DNA of 46,136 bases, taken from Pseudomonas fluorescens. GTDB taxonomy: Bacteria; Pseudomonadota; Gammaproteobacteria; Pseudomonadales; Pseudomonadaceae. The notes beneath the pieces were generated by a model. The model searched no databases, was not told the DNA's origin, and worked only from the letters and a program-made list of their open reading frames with translations. The stretch is taken from NCBI RefSeq assembly GCF_902497875.1, contig NZ_CABVHY010000045.1, positions 1 to 46,136 on the forward strand. The letters run 5' to 3'. Of the stretch, positions 23,487-31,714 are shown piece by piece. Numbering within the stretch: the stretch's first letter is position 1; each line of letters starts with the position of its first letter. A program made the translations under genes and the position numbers.

Positions 23487-23546
23487 TGGGTCAGACTCAA
23501 TAACGCGCGGTGCTTGCGGCTGTCAGCCGCAAGCCGGGGAACGCCG

Positions 23547-23876
23547 ATGAAAGGCTTTATCGCCGTGACGGCGCTGGTATTGCTCGCAGGTTGCGCCAAC
23601 CTGAACCTGTTTGAGTCGCCGCCCCAGGACAGCTGGACGACCTGGAGTTGCGACAGCCAGGCTCAAGTAGTCTGGCGCTACGCCGACAGCAACCGTACGC
23701 AAGTCGACTTACGCTTGGGCGGGGCCGATCAGGTCTACCGCCTGAATCTTGAGCCAAGCGGCTCGGGCTCGCTGTACAGCAATGACATGCTGGCGTTTCA
23801 CATAAAAGGTGAGGAAGGCCTGGTTTACTGGGTCGCCACCAATGATTTGATCGGTCGCGGTTGTAAAGCGCTGTAA
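23547..23876 (+). CDS. MliC-like lipoprotein (putative C-type lysozyme inhibitor)
   Basis: 109 residues from the ATG at 23547. Lipobox VLLAGC puts the acylated Cys near residue 16. The mature part has WTTWSCDSQAQVVWRYADSNRTQVDLRLGG and ends GRGCKAL, matching the small beta-barrel MliC/PliC pattern with two Cys. MliC proteins sit in the outer membrane and block host or competitor C-type lysozyme; the conserved inhibitory Ser and Lys loops cannot be confirmed by eye, so inhibition is inference. A longer frame from 23514 is possible but would put 11 polar residues before the signal. It follows the small lipoprotein by 60 bases. Confidence 0.75.
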   Translation: MKGFIAVTALVLLAGCANLNLFESPPQDSWTTWSCDSQAQVVWRYADSNRTQVDLRLGGADQVYRLNLEPSGSGSLYSNDMLAFHIKGEEGLVYWVATNDLIGRGCKAL

Positions 23877-23924
23877 ATACAAGAAATTGATACACCACAG
23901 ATCCATTGTGGAAGCAGAGCCAAA

Positions 23925-24027
23925 TGTGGGAGCGAGCTTGCTCCGGGCGACGATCCGACGATAGCGATCTGACAGTCCCTGCACTGTAGGCTGCCAGGCC
24001 CTCATCGCGAGCAAGCTCGCTCCCACA
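23925..24027. repeat. REPIN between the MliC-like gene and fba
   Basis: TGTGGGAGCGAGCTTGCTC at 23925 and the inverted GAGCAAGCTCGCTCCCACA ending at 24027. It belongs to the second REP type of this window, also seen at 35372, 42260 and 44135. It lies in the 292-base gap before fba; beyond it (24030-24168) is the probable fba promoter region, with GGGAG before the ATG. Confidence 0.85.
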
Positions 24028-24168
24028 ATGGTTCTGTGTAAGTACCGAGATTTTGCACCACCGAATTGGCAGCCAGGGTTTACCCCCGATCTGCAATAAC
24101 TTGAATAGCAGCCGCCGCTACGGCAGGCTTGCACGATTAACGACCCTCAACCGGGAGATACACACCCA

Positions 24169-25233
24169 ATGGCACTTATCAGCATGCGCCAGATGCTGGA
24201 CCACGCAGCCGAATACGGCTACGGCGTTCCAGCCTTCAACGTCAACAACCTTGAACAGATGCGCGCCATCATGGAAGCCGCTGACAAGACTGACTCCCCG
24301 GTGATCGTCCAGGCGAGCGCCGGTGCGCGCAAATATGCCGGTGCACCCTTCCTGCGCCACTTGATCCTGGCCGCGATCGAAGAATTCCCGCACATCCCGG
24401 TGTGCATGCACCAGGATCACGGCACCAGCCCTGACGTCTGCCAGCGCTCCATTCAACTGGGCTTCAGCTCGGTGATGATGGACGGTTCCCTGGGCGAAGA
24501 CGGCAAGACCCCAACCGACTACGACTACAACGTCCGCGTTACCCAACAAACCGTGGCCATGGCCCACGCCTGCGGCGTTTCGGTAGAAGGTGAACTGGGC
24601 TGCCTGGGTTCGCTGGAAACCGGCATGGCCGGTGAAGAAGACGGCATCGGTGCAGAAGGCGTGCTCGATCACAGCCAGATGCTCACCGACCCGGAAGAAG
24701 CCGCTGACTTCGTCAAGCGCACTCAGGTCGACGCCCTGGCCATCGCCATCGGCACCAGCCACGGCGCCTACAAGTTCACCAAGCCACCTACCGGCGACGT
24801 GTTGGCCATCGACCGCATCAAAGAAATCCACAAACGCATCCCTAACACCCACCTGGTGATGCACGGTTCTTCTTCGGTGCCGCAAGAGTGGCTGGCGATC
24901 ATCAACCAGTACGGCGGCGACATTAAAGAAACCTATGGCGTTCCGGTTGAAGAAATCGTCGAAGGCATCAAGCACGGCGTGCGCAAGATCAACATCGACA
25001 CCGACCTGCGCCTGGCATCCACCGGTGCGATGCGTCGCCTGATGGCCACCAACCCGAGCGAGTTCGACCCGCGTAAGTTCTTCGGCGCGACCGTTACCGC
25101 CATGCGCGATGTCTGTATTGCTCGCTACGAAGCTTTCGGTACTGCAGGCAATGGTTCGAAGATCAAGCCGATTTCTCTGGAAGCGATGTTCCAGCGTTAC
25201 GCCAAAGGTGAGTTGAACGCCAAGGTCAACTAA
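24169..25233 (+). CDS. fba: Class II fructose-1,6-bisphosphate aldolase
   Basis: Zinc-dependent cleavage of fructose-1,6-bisphosphate to DHAP and glyceraldehyde-3-phosphate; it also acts in gluconeogenesis. 354 residues, the long 'Calvin-cycle' subtype (class IIB). Motifs: YGVPAFNVNNLEQM, the zinc ligands in CMHQDHGTSPD and VMHGSSSVPQEW, SVMMDGSLGEDGK, and the phosphate-binding GVRKINIDTDLRLA. It starts after CGGGAG and ends in the terminator 25257-25286. Confidence 0.97.
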   Translation: MALISMRQMLDHAAEYGYGVPAFNVNNLEQMRAIMEAADKTDSPVIVQASAGARKYAGAPFLRHLILAAIEEFPHIPVCMHQDHGTSPDVCQRSIQLGFSSVMMDGSLGEDGKTPTDYDYNVRVTQQTVAMAHACGVSVEGELGCLGSLETGMAGEEDGIGAEGVLDHSQMLTDPEEAADFVKRTQVDALAIAIGTSHGAYKFTKPPTGDVLAIDRIKEIHKRIPNTHLVMHGSSSVPQEWLAIINQYGGDIKETYGVPVEEIVEGIKHGVRKINIDTDLRLASTGAMRRLMATNPSEFDPRKFFGATVTAMRDVCIARYEAFGTAGNGSKIKPISLEAMFQRYAKGELNAKVN

Positions 25234-25256
25234 GCCTTAGCGTTAAACCGCGTTAA

Positions 25257-25286
25257 TAAAAAACCCGCTGAAAGGCGGGTTTTTTT
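25257..25286 (+). terminator. Rho-independent terminator of fba
   Basis: Stem AAACCCGC (25261-25268) with GCGGGTTT (25275-25282), six-base loop and a T run to 25286, 24 bases after the fba stop. Confidence 0.95.
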
Positions 25287-25485
25287 GTCGGTGGAATAAA
25301 TAGTGCCGTGCCCGAAGAGATCAAATGTTTCTTTAATGGTTGTAGGAATTGTTAATCGGTTTTGGGTAAGTTCTCTTGTTGTGATGTGAGTCTTTGACAA
25401 TTCTATGGAGGATGTCTTAAGTGTATTTGAGAGTGCCGGTAAATTAGCCGAGGGCTCAATTAATCATCAAGGGATGACTATTCAT

Positions 25486-25896
25486 ATGGACTTGAACAAA
25501 GCGTTGAGGTGTACGGGGTTATTGGCTGTTCTAGGCGTCTGTGGCGTGGTCATGCCGGCGAATGCGGATGCCGGGGTGTTTACTGCTTCGATTGATAGGG
25601 CAGGTAACGTTCTGGAACAGTCACCTGACTGGATTGCCGACGTAGAACATAATGCACAGCCCAATTATTTTTCAGATTACAAGGTGAAATTTGTCCCAGG
25701 GCTGCTGGATCGTGCGCCGAGGTTTTGTTCCGTGTCTTCGACAGATGTGAGCTCTAACGATAATATTTTTTATGGGCATGCGAAATTGGGTGGAGCCCCA
25801 ACTGCCGATAAGGTAAATGTTCTGACGCTTAACGTGGGTGGGGAGGGGCCGGCGGGTGACTCTTCATTAAGTTTTATGTTGATGTGCGTTAAGTAA
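25486..25896 (+). CDS. Unknown secreted protein in an AT-rich patch
   Basis: 136 residues from the ATG at 25486 (AAGGG 12 bases upstream); the frame is open back to 25405. A signal peptide is clear (LLAVLGVCGVVMPANADA). The mature part is beta-rich in appearance: SIDRAGNVLEQSPDWIADVEHN, then YKVKFVPGLLDRAPRFCSV, and a final FMLMCVK; the two mature Cys could form a disulfide. The pattern 'W-I - x-x-V ... F-x-P-G-x-x-x-x-x-P-x-C' reminds me of single beta-sandwich domains in secreted and phage-tail proteins, but that is a weak resemblance. Base composition is visibly more AT-rich than the neighbours, suggesting acquired DNA. A consensus -35 TTGACA at 25394-25399 fits transcription starting before 25486 and argues against the longer start. 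Confidence 0.7.
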   Translation: MDLNKALRCTGLLAVLGVCGVVMPANADAGVFTASIDRAGNVLEQSPDWIADVEHNAQPNYFSDYKVKFVPGLLDRAPRFCSVSSTDVSSNDNIFYGHAKLGGAPTADKVNVLTLNVGGEGPAGDSSLSFMLMCVK

Positions 25897-25923
25897 AAAT
25901 TAGTTATCAAACTGAAGTTAATA

Positions 25924-25949
25924 AAAACCCCGCGACGGTGCGGGGTTTT
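25924..25949. terminator. Bidirectional terminator
   Basis: Stem AAAACCCCGC (25924-25933) with GCGGGGTTTT (25940-25949), six-base loop, A-rich before and T-rich after, so it can act on both strands. It lies between the converging unknown gene and the alginate lyase gene. Confidence 0.9.
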
Positions 25950-25975
25950 CAGCGTTGCTTGGCCAGGCCCCATCA

Positions 25976-26644
25976 CTACTTATTGTGATCAATATCCAGC
26001 CTGGAGAACGTTGCTTTCCCGCCTTCGCTTTTGTAGCCGGTATTGTCCTGGACGTAGACCCCGGCCTTGAAGTACAGCGGTTTGTCGCGCCAGGCGGCGC
26101 CGATCTGGGTGTCCCACTGATAACCCGCCGCGGAGACGCTCAGGGCGCCGCTGCGGCCGAGGTGGATCTGGTAGTTGAACTCCCTGTCCAGTTTCACGTC
26201 CTGGGCGATATTGATCACCCGGCCTTCTTTATCATCGGGGCGCATGCGCACTTTGGCGACGATGTTGCCGCTGTGTGTGCTTTCACTGTATTGGTATTCG
26301 ACTTTCACCAGGGGTCTGGTGCTTCCGTAAGCATGGATCTGGCCGATGACGATCTTGCCCGAGGACGGCACCTGGCTCACTACCAGGGTGGCACGCAGCA
26401 GATTATCAGCGTCGGGGTAGAACCAATTGTGCAAGGTGCCGTTGGAGTAGGTTTCGCGTAATTCGGTACGCGGATATTTGGCATTTTCAGTGCGTGTACC
26501 GGTCACGGGTGCCCAGAAATACACGGTGCTGCCATCGGAATTGAAGTACTGATCCTTGAAACCATTTACCAGTTTGGAGGTTTCGATGGTCGCCGGGGGG
26601 CTGCCGACGGGAACGCTCAGGTTCCAGGATGCCATATCGATCAT
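25976..26644 (-). CDS. Polysaccharide lyase family 7 (alginate lyase)
   Basis: Cleaves alginate by beta-elimination. 222 residues forming one PL7 jelly-roll with its three catalytic blocks in order: YPRTELRE (RTELR), IGQIHAYG (QIH) and YFKAGVYVQ. All the expected residues (Arg, Gln, His, Tyr) are there; QIH with Ile is usually linked to polyG or mixed specificity, which is inference. The start at 26644 has AAAAGG seven bases upstream; the open frame continues to 26821, but that extension looks like non-coding DNA. No signal peptide follows the chosen start, so export would need another route; the P. aeruginosa PL7 protein is similarly short and leaderless. No other alginate genes lie nearby. 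Confidence 0.88.
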   Translation of the reverse strand: MIDMASWNLSVPVGSPPATIETSKLVNGFKDQYFNSDGSTVYFWAPVTGTRTENAKYPRTELRETYSNGTLHNWFYPDADNLLRATLVVSQVPSSGKIVIGQIHAYGSTRPLVKVEYQYSESTHSGNIVAKVRMRPDDKEGRVINIAQDVKLDREFNYQIHLGRSGALSVSAAGYQWDTQIGAAWRDKPLYFKAGVYVQDNTGYKSEGGKATFSRLDIDHNK

Positions 26645-26965
26645 ATTCAAACCTTTTGCTGATTCATGCTGTACGCAAGCAGCCAGAGGCTTTAGCTCGC
26701 GCTTTTGAGGTCGGTCTTTATAAGCGCAGAACAAGCCTTTGTTAAGTCCGTCTGGCGGAGAGTTGACGTCAACCTTCTGGCGAAATGCCATCTTCCCCGG
26801 TTTTCGGGGCCTGTAGGCCATACCGTTAGTCGGGTGCCTGAGGGTTTGTTAGGATGATGGCGTGATGACACCTTCTGCTTTCGTGGATCGGGTCTAGAGT
26901 GAAGTCTCAGTATTTGTGCGGTTTTCCCTCCGTTACCGACACGACACCCAGACAAGAGAAGCAGC
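26645..26965. other. Divergent intergenic region, 321 bases
   Basis: It lies between the divergent alginate lyase and GGDEF-EAL genes and must hold both promoters. I see one exact 12-bp palindrome, GTTGACGTCAAC at 26762-26773, which could be an operator. No RNA gene or REP is visible. The apparent open frame on the minus strand up to 26821 has no supporting start. Confidence 0.5.
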
Positions 26966-29104
26966 ATGGAATGCGCGCAACCCAAGCCAGGTGAAGTCCG
27001 TTCAGTCCTTTTGATAGTTGATGACTATCCCGAAAATTTGATCAGCATGCGTGCGCTGCTGCAGCGCCAGGACTGGCATGTCATGACGGCAGCCTCCGGA
27101 GTCGAGGCGCTGGGCTTGTTGCTCGAGCATGAAATCGACCTGGTGCTGCTGGATGTGCAGATGCCTGGCATGGACGGTTTTGAAGTGGCGCGCCTGATGC
27201 GTGGCAGCCAACGCACTCAGCTGACCCCGATCATTTTCCTCACCGCCAACGAGCAGTCCCAGGCCTCTGTGATCAAGGGCTATGCCAGTGGCGCGGTGGA
27301 TTACCTGTTCAAGCCGTTCGACCCGCAGATTCTCAAACCAAAAGTCCAGGCATTGCTCGAACATCAACGCAATCGACGGGCCCTGCAACACCTGAGTCAT
27401 GACCTGGAGGTGGCGCGGGCGTTCAATGCCTCGGTGCTGGACAACGCGGCAGAAGGGATTCTGGTGGTGGATGAAAGCGGCTTGATCCGCTTTGCCAACC
27501 CGGCGATCTCGCGGTTGCTCAATGCTCCGGTGGGAGAGTTGCAGGGCGCGGAGTTTGTGAGTTTTCTGCAAAATCCCCATGTGCCCTGCTGGATCGATTC
27601 AGAGCTCTATATGGGCTATCGCCGCGGGGAAACCTGGCGCTTGCACGATGCCATGCTGCGCACCGCGCCGGGTCAGCAGGTGCCCGTGGCACTGTCGTGC
27701 GCACCGTTGCCGGCCGATCAGAAGGCCATGGTGGTGACGGTGCTGGATATGTCAGTGGTGCGCCATCTGCATCAGCAACTGGAATTTCAGGCCGTCACCG
27801 ACCCCTTGACCGGGCTGCTCAACCGTCGTGGGTTCTACCAGACCGTGGAGACTCTACTGTTGCGCACCGAGCGTTCGGATACCACGCCGGTGCTGCTGTA
27901 TCTGGACCTCGATGGCTTCAAGCGGGTCAATGATTCCCTGGGGCACGATGCCGGGGATCGGGTGCTGCGTTGGGTGTCGGAACAATTGAAGGCCTGCTTG
28001 CGCTCATCCGATATCCTGGCGCGCATGGGGGGCGACGAGTTTACCGCGCTGCTGGATCTGGAATTCCCCGAACAGGCAGCAAAAATAGCGGAAAAGCTCA
28101 TAGAGCGAGTATCGATCTGCCAGCAGATCGAAGGTCTGGACATGACGCTTGGGGTGAGTATCGGGATCGCTACCTACCCGGACTGCGGCTCCAATCTCGA
28201 TGGCTTGCTGCGGGCGGCCGATATTGCCATGTACGAGTCCAAGCGCGCCGGACGTCAGCAGTATCGGTTCTACGATCATGAAATGAACGGCCGTGCCCGT
28301 TCGCGCTTGATGCTCGAAGAGAGCGTGCGCTCAGCGATTGAGAACAAGGATTTCAACCTGGTGTATCAGCCTCAGGTAGCGATAGCCGATGGCCGTCTGC
28401 GCGGCTTCGAAGCGTTACTGCGCTGGCAGCACCCGAGTGTTGGTGATGTGCCACCGGGGCTGTTCCTGCCACTACTGGAAGAAGCACGGCTGATCAGCCG
28501 TCTGAGCAGTTGGATTTATCAGCAGAGCGCGGTTCAGCGTAGCGCCTGGGAGGGCGTGTTTGGGGACGACCTGGTGCTTTGTGTAAGCCTGAGCGGGAGT
28601 CAGTTCAGCATGCCAAACCTGGTCACCGAGTTTCGTCAGGTGCTTGAGCGTCATGGCTTGCAGCCGTGCCAGCTGGAAGTCGAAGTGACCGAGAGCGCAC
28701 TGATGCAGAATTTCGAGGAGTCGCGCAAACAGTTGCGCCTGCTGCGCAACCTTGGGGTGCGGGTGGCGCTAGATGATTTTGGTGTGGGCAACTGCTCCCT
28801 GGCTCACCTGCGCGACCTGGAGTTCGATACCCTCAAGCTCGATCGGCAGCTGATCGCCCGACTGCTCGACTCCCCGCGTGATGCCGCGATGGTCCGTAGC
28901 GTTATCGAGCTGTGCAAGCAATACGGTTTGCAGGTGATCGCCGAAGGGGTGGAAACGCCTGAGCAATTCCAGTGGTTGCAGGCCAATGGGTGCGAGTACG
29001 TGCAAGGTCTGCTGGTGGGGGAACCGCTGATGGCCTGTGATGCCGGCCGTTTCGCGCAGCCGTTTGACTGGGGCGCGCAGAGGCTGAATTCGCTACACTG
29101 GTGA
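26966..29104 (+). CDS. Response regulator with PAS, GGDEF and EAL domains (c-di-GMP signalling)
   Basis: 712 residues, cytoplasmic. Residues 13-132 form a receiver domain with acidic D19-D20, phospho-acceptor D63 in LLDVQMPG and K116 in LFKPF. A PAS domain lies at about 150-265. The diguanylate cyclase domain (about 275-440) has an intact GGDEF at 355-359 and an inhibitory-site RSSD at 346-349. The EAL domain (about 450-700) has FEALLRW (E482), EVTES (E576), DD at 603-604, K624, E660 and Q680. However, the Asn of the conserved NLS/NVS metal-binding strand is Ser 541 (CVSLSGSQ), and loop 6 reads DDFGVGNCSL instead of DDFGTG-x-SSL, so phosphodiesterase activity may be weak or absent. No histidine kinase gene is adjacent. 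The YgjP-like and winged-helix genes follow closely. Confidence 0.93.
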   Translation: MECAQPKPGEVRSVLLIVDDYPENLISMRALLQRQDWHVMTAASGVEALGLLLEHEIDLVLLDVQMPGMDGFEVARLMRGSQRTQLTPIIFLTANEQSQASVIKGYASGAVDYLFKPFDPQILKPKVQALLEHQRNRRALQHLSHDLEVARAFNASVLDNAAEGILVVDESGLIRFANPAISRLLNAPVGELQGAEFVSFLQNPHVPCWIDSELYMGYRRGETWRLHDAMLRTAPGQQVPVALSCAPLPADQKAMVVTVLDMSVVRHLHQQLEFQAVTDPLTGLLNRRGFYQTVETLLLRTERSDTTPVLLYLDLDGFKRVNDSLGHDAGDRVLRWVSEQLKACLRSSDILARMGGDEFTALLDLEFPEQAAKIAEKLIERVSICQQIEGLDMTLGVSIGIATYPDCGSNLDGLLRAADIAMYESKRAGRQQYRFYDHEMNGRARSRLMLEESVRSAIENKDFNLVYQPQVAIADGRLRGFEALLRWQHPSVGDVPPGLFLPLLEEARLISRLSSWIYQQSAVQRSAWEGVFGDDLVLCVSLSGSQFSMPNLVTEFRQVLERHGLQPCQLEVEVTESALMQNFEESRKQLRLLRNLGVRVALDDFGVGNCSLAHLRDLEFDTLKLDRQLIARLLDSPRDAAMVRSVIELCKQYGLQVIAEGVETPEQFQWLQANGCEYVQGLLVGEPLMACDAGRFAQPFDWGAQRLNSLHW

Positions 29105-29131
29105 CCTTTCGAGACTGTGTTGCCCGCTCCC

Positions 29132-29644
29132 ATGACCGCGTTGAAGTACCTCCAGGCTTATCCCGCCGCCTTGCAAGAGCAAGTGCGCCAGCTGATCGCG
29201 CAAGATCGGTTGGGCGACTATCTGAGCCAGCGTTATCCCGACAAGCATGCGGTGCAGAGCGACAAAGCGCTGTACAGCTATGCTTTGGCCTTGAAGCAGG
29301 AACACCTGCGCAACGCACCGGCCATCGACAAAGTGCTGTTTGATAACCGCCTGGACCTGACCCATCGCGCCCTTGGCCTGCACACGGCGATTTCCCGGGT
29401 ACAGGGCGGCAAGCTCAAGGCCAAGAAGGAAATCCGCATCGCCGCATTGTTCAAGGATGCGGCGCCGGAATTTCTGCGCATGATCGTGGTGCATGAACTG
29501 GCGCACTTCAAAGAGTCCGACCACAACAAAGCTTTTTATCAGCTCTGCGAGCATATGCTGCCGGGCTACCACCAACTGGAATTCGACCTGCGCATCTACC
29601 TGACTTATCGGGACATGCAGGGCAAGGCTGTTGTGGCCCCGTAG
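29132..29644 (+). CDS. YgjP-like zinc metallopeptidase (DUF45/M48-related)
   Basis: 170 residues from the ATG at 29132; a GTG at 29117 is an alternative that adds five residues, and neither has a strong ribosome binding site. The zinc site is the HELAHFKESDHNKAFYQ segment (HExxH with a further His six residues on), followed by MLPGYHQLEFDLR, the pattern of the YgjP/DUF45 family of small cytoplasmic gluzincin-like proteins. Substrate is not known. It follows the GGDEF-EAL gene by 27 bases and precedes the winged-helix gene by 24, so all three may share a transcript. Confidence 0.85.
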   Translation: MTALKYLQAYPAALQEQVRQLIAQDRLGDYLSQRYPDKHAVQSDKALYSYALALKQEHLRNAPAIDKVLFDNRLDLTHRALGLHTAISRVQGGKLKAKKEIRIAALFKDAAPEFLRMIVVHELAHFKESDHNKAFYQLCEHMLPGYHQLEFDLRIYLTYRDMQGKAVVAP

Positions 29645-29668
29645 CAGTGACCGACAAGGAGTTTGTGA

Positions 29669-29965
29669 ATGGACGTGAGCAAGACCAAGAGCAGCTTTTA
29701 CCGGCGCTTGTATGTGGCCTATCTGATCGACAGCCAACTGGCCAGCAGTGTTCCGGCGATCACCGAAGTCACCGGCATGCCCCGGCGCACGGCGCAGGAT
29801 ACGATTGCCGCGTTGGCGGATCTGGATATCGTCTGTGAGTTCGAGCAAAAGGATGGCGCGCGCAACCATGCCGGGCGTTATCAGATCCACAGCTGGGGAG
29901 CGATCGATAAGGGCTGGATTACTCAGCATCTGGGGCAGGTCAAAGCGGTTTTAGGGTATCCCTGA
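29669..29965 (+). CDS. Small winged helix-turn-helix protein (HTH_43 type)
   Basis: 98 residues. Most of the protein is one winged helix: FYRRLYVAYLIDSQLASSVPAITEVTGMPRRTAQDTIAALADLDIVCEF, with the recognition helix at about PRRTAQDTIAAL, then a wing ending near HSWGAIDKGWI. It resembles the HTH_43 family. Because it lacks any ligand domain, it is probably a DNA-binding auxiliary factor; targets are unknown. AAGGAG stands some 10 bases before the ATG. Confidence 0.8.
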   Translation: MDVSKTKSSFYRRLYVAYLIDSQLASSVPAITEVTGMPRRTAQDTIAALADLDIVCEFEQKDGARNHAGRYQIHSWGAIDKGWITQHLGQVKAVLGYP

Positions 29966-29980
29966 AGCCTCGCGACCACC

Positions 29981-30125
29981 TGTGGTGAGGGAGCTTGCTC
30001 CCGCTGGGGCGCGCAGCGGCCCTAAAACTGGCAACCGCGTTGTATCAGACAGAACGCGCGGGATGGTTTTACGACTGCTACGCCCGAGCGCGGACCGGCC
30101 GGCGGGAGCAAGCTCCCTCGCCACA
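29981..30125. repeat. REPIN between the winged-helix and acetyltransferase genes
   Basis: TGTGGTGAGGGAGCTTGCTC at 29981 and the inverted GAGCAAGCTCCCTCGCCACA ending at 30125. It is the same type as at 8991-9123; the flanking GGGGCGCGCAGCGGCCCTAAAA after the left arm is also shared with that copy. It sits between converging genes. Confidence 0.85.
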
Positions 30126-30150
30126 GGTAAGCGTTCGCCTGAAGGCATCT

Positions 30151-30603
30151 TTAAGGCTTACGCATCCCGATATGCGGAATATCATCTTCAAGAAATTCCT
30201 CGCCCGCCACGACAAACCCATAACGCCCGTAATAACCCTGCAAATGCGCCTGTGCCGACAGATAGATCGGCACCTCGGGCCAGTGTTTTTCAGCCTGCTT
30301 CAAGGCATTGGCCATCAGCTCATGGCCCAAGCCTTTGCCTCGCGCCTCTGGCGCAATCACCACACGACCAATGACCACGTCACCGCCTTGGGAAGCCGGG
30401 TCGAGCAAGCGTAGATAAGCCACCAGCCGATCACCCTCCCAGGCCATCAAATGGCAGGTGTCGCCCTCCAAGTCCTGGCCATCGACATCCTGATAAGCGC
30501 ATTTCTGCTCGACCACGAAGACTTCCGTGCGCAATTGCAGAATCGCGTACAGCTGTTCTTTGCCCAGATCGCTGTGGTGTTTGCAAACCCAATCAATTGT
30601 CAT
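30151..30603 (-). CDS. GNAT-family N-acetyltransferase, ElaA-like
   Basis: 150 residues. Matches the ElaA pattern: LYAILQLRTEVFVVEQKCAYQDVDGQDLEGDTCHLMAW, then the acetyl-CoA binding VIGRVVIAPEARGKGLGHELM (R/Q-x-x-G-x-G/A loop) and YLSAQAHLQGYYGRYGFVV. The acetyl acceptor is unknown. The start at 30603 has AGGA seven bases upstream; a GTG one codon earlier is the alternative. Confidence 0.9.
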   Translation of the reverse strand: MTIDWVCKHHSDLGKEQLYAILQLRTEVFVVEQKCAYQDVDGQDLEGDTCHLMAWEGDRLVAYLRLLDPASQGGDVVIGRVVIAPEARGKGLGHELMANALKQAEKHWPEVPIYLSAQAHLQGYYGRYGFVVAGEEFLEDDIPHIGMRKP

Positions 30604-30871
30604 CACGTCATCCTGTAAGAACTCTGGTTTTGATACTAGGCGCCATTCAAATGGATGTCTGCTGGCGGAAAAGGTCGTTTATGTGAGCGCAATCAAATTG
30701 CCATCATTCATTTTGCTCGGCGCTGTCTTCTTTGTGTAATCTGTTTTGCAGCTCTTTGCAGTGGCTCCCATGAGCTAAAGTTAGGATCGCGCTGGTGGCT
30801 GAGTGCCATTGCGCGAGCCTTCGAGTTGGCTAAAAACACGCTGGGCAGCCCCCCGCTAAGGATGTTTTAGC

Positions 30872-31609
30872 ATGCCGCGATTGCTTCGAGCCTTTGCATT
30901 GATTGGATTGCTCTTGCTGGGTCAGAGCGTTTATGCGGAAAAATTGCGTCTGGTAGCCGATGCGTGGCCGCCGTTTACCGACTCCACGCTGGTCAATGGC
31001 GGGTTGGCCACTGATATTGTCAGTACTGCCCTGGCGCGGGCCGGCTATGCCAGTGAATTCGAACAAGTGCCTTGGGCCAGGGCCTTGCTGGGGGTTGGCG
31101 AAGGGCGTTACGACGTGCTGGTGAATGCCTGGTTCAACGAGGCCAGGACTCAGTTGGGGCAGTACTCCAGCGAATACCTGCTCAACCGGGTGCGCTTCAT
31201 CAAACGCAAGAACGAGCCGTTCGAGTACCAGAATCTGCAGCAACTGCATGAGTACCTGATCGCGGTGGTGCGCGGTTACGCTTATTCATCGGCGTTCGAC
31301 AGTGACCCGGATCTGCGGAAAGTGCCGGTGCATAGTTTTTCGATGGCGGTGCGCATGCTGGCTGCGGACCGGGTGAAACTGACCCTGGAAGATGAATTCG
31401 TCGCACGCTACTACCTGGCCCGCGAGTCGCCCAAGGTGCGCAATGCGGTGGAGTTTGTGCCTCAGCCGTTGAGTGAAAACAGCCTGCACATTCTGGTCAG
31501 CCTGAAAAACCCCAAACACCAACAGATCGTCGCCGGTTTCGACCGTGAGATAGCGGCGATGAAGGCCGATGGCAGCTACGACCGGTTGCTCAAGCAGCAT
31601 GGGATGTAG
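30872..31609 (+). CDS. Periplasmic solute-binding protein, family 3 (orphan)
   Basis: 245 residues with a signal peptide (LIGLLLLGQSVYA). The mature part begins EKLRLVADAWPPFTDSTLVNGGLATDIVSTALARAGY, the family 3 solute-binding opening, and ends within the domain at LLKQHGM. AAGGA precedes the start. There is no transporter partner nearby. It resembles the product of 1801-2616 in length and opening (both have K-L-R-(I/L)-V-(T/A)-(E/D)-(P/A)-W), but the rest differs. Such orphans may be uptake subunits for unlinked permeases or polar amino-acid/quinone-type sensors. Confidence 0.82.
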   Translation: MPRLLRAFALIGLLLLGQSVYAEKLRLVADAWPPFTDSTLVNGGLATDIVSTALARAGYASEFEQVPWARALLGVGEGRYDVLVNAWFNEARTQLGQYSSEYLLNRVRFIKRKNEPFEYQNLQQLHEYLIAVVRGYAYSSAFDSDPDLRKVPVHSFSMAVRMLAADRVKLTLEDEFVARYYLARESPKVRNAVEFVPQPLSENSLHILVSLKNPKHQQIVAGFDREIAAMKADGSYDRLLKQHGM

Positions 31610-31714
31610 AGAGAATGGATTGAAGAGCGCCACGATCCCTGTGGTAGCGGCAGTGCGGCGATCCGACTTGCCCGCGAGACGGCCTGGCAGTCGATAGAGA
31701 TCTGCAGGCCAGTT

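Noticed and set aside
26645..26821. Upstream extension of the alginate lyase frame
   Set aside because: No signal peptide or family match in the extra 59 residues, while 26644 has a good ribosome binding site.
29981..30125. Repeated inverted elements as a CRISPR array
   Set aside because: Copies are isolated, inverted pairs in separate gaps, not regularly spaced direct repeats; they are REPINs.
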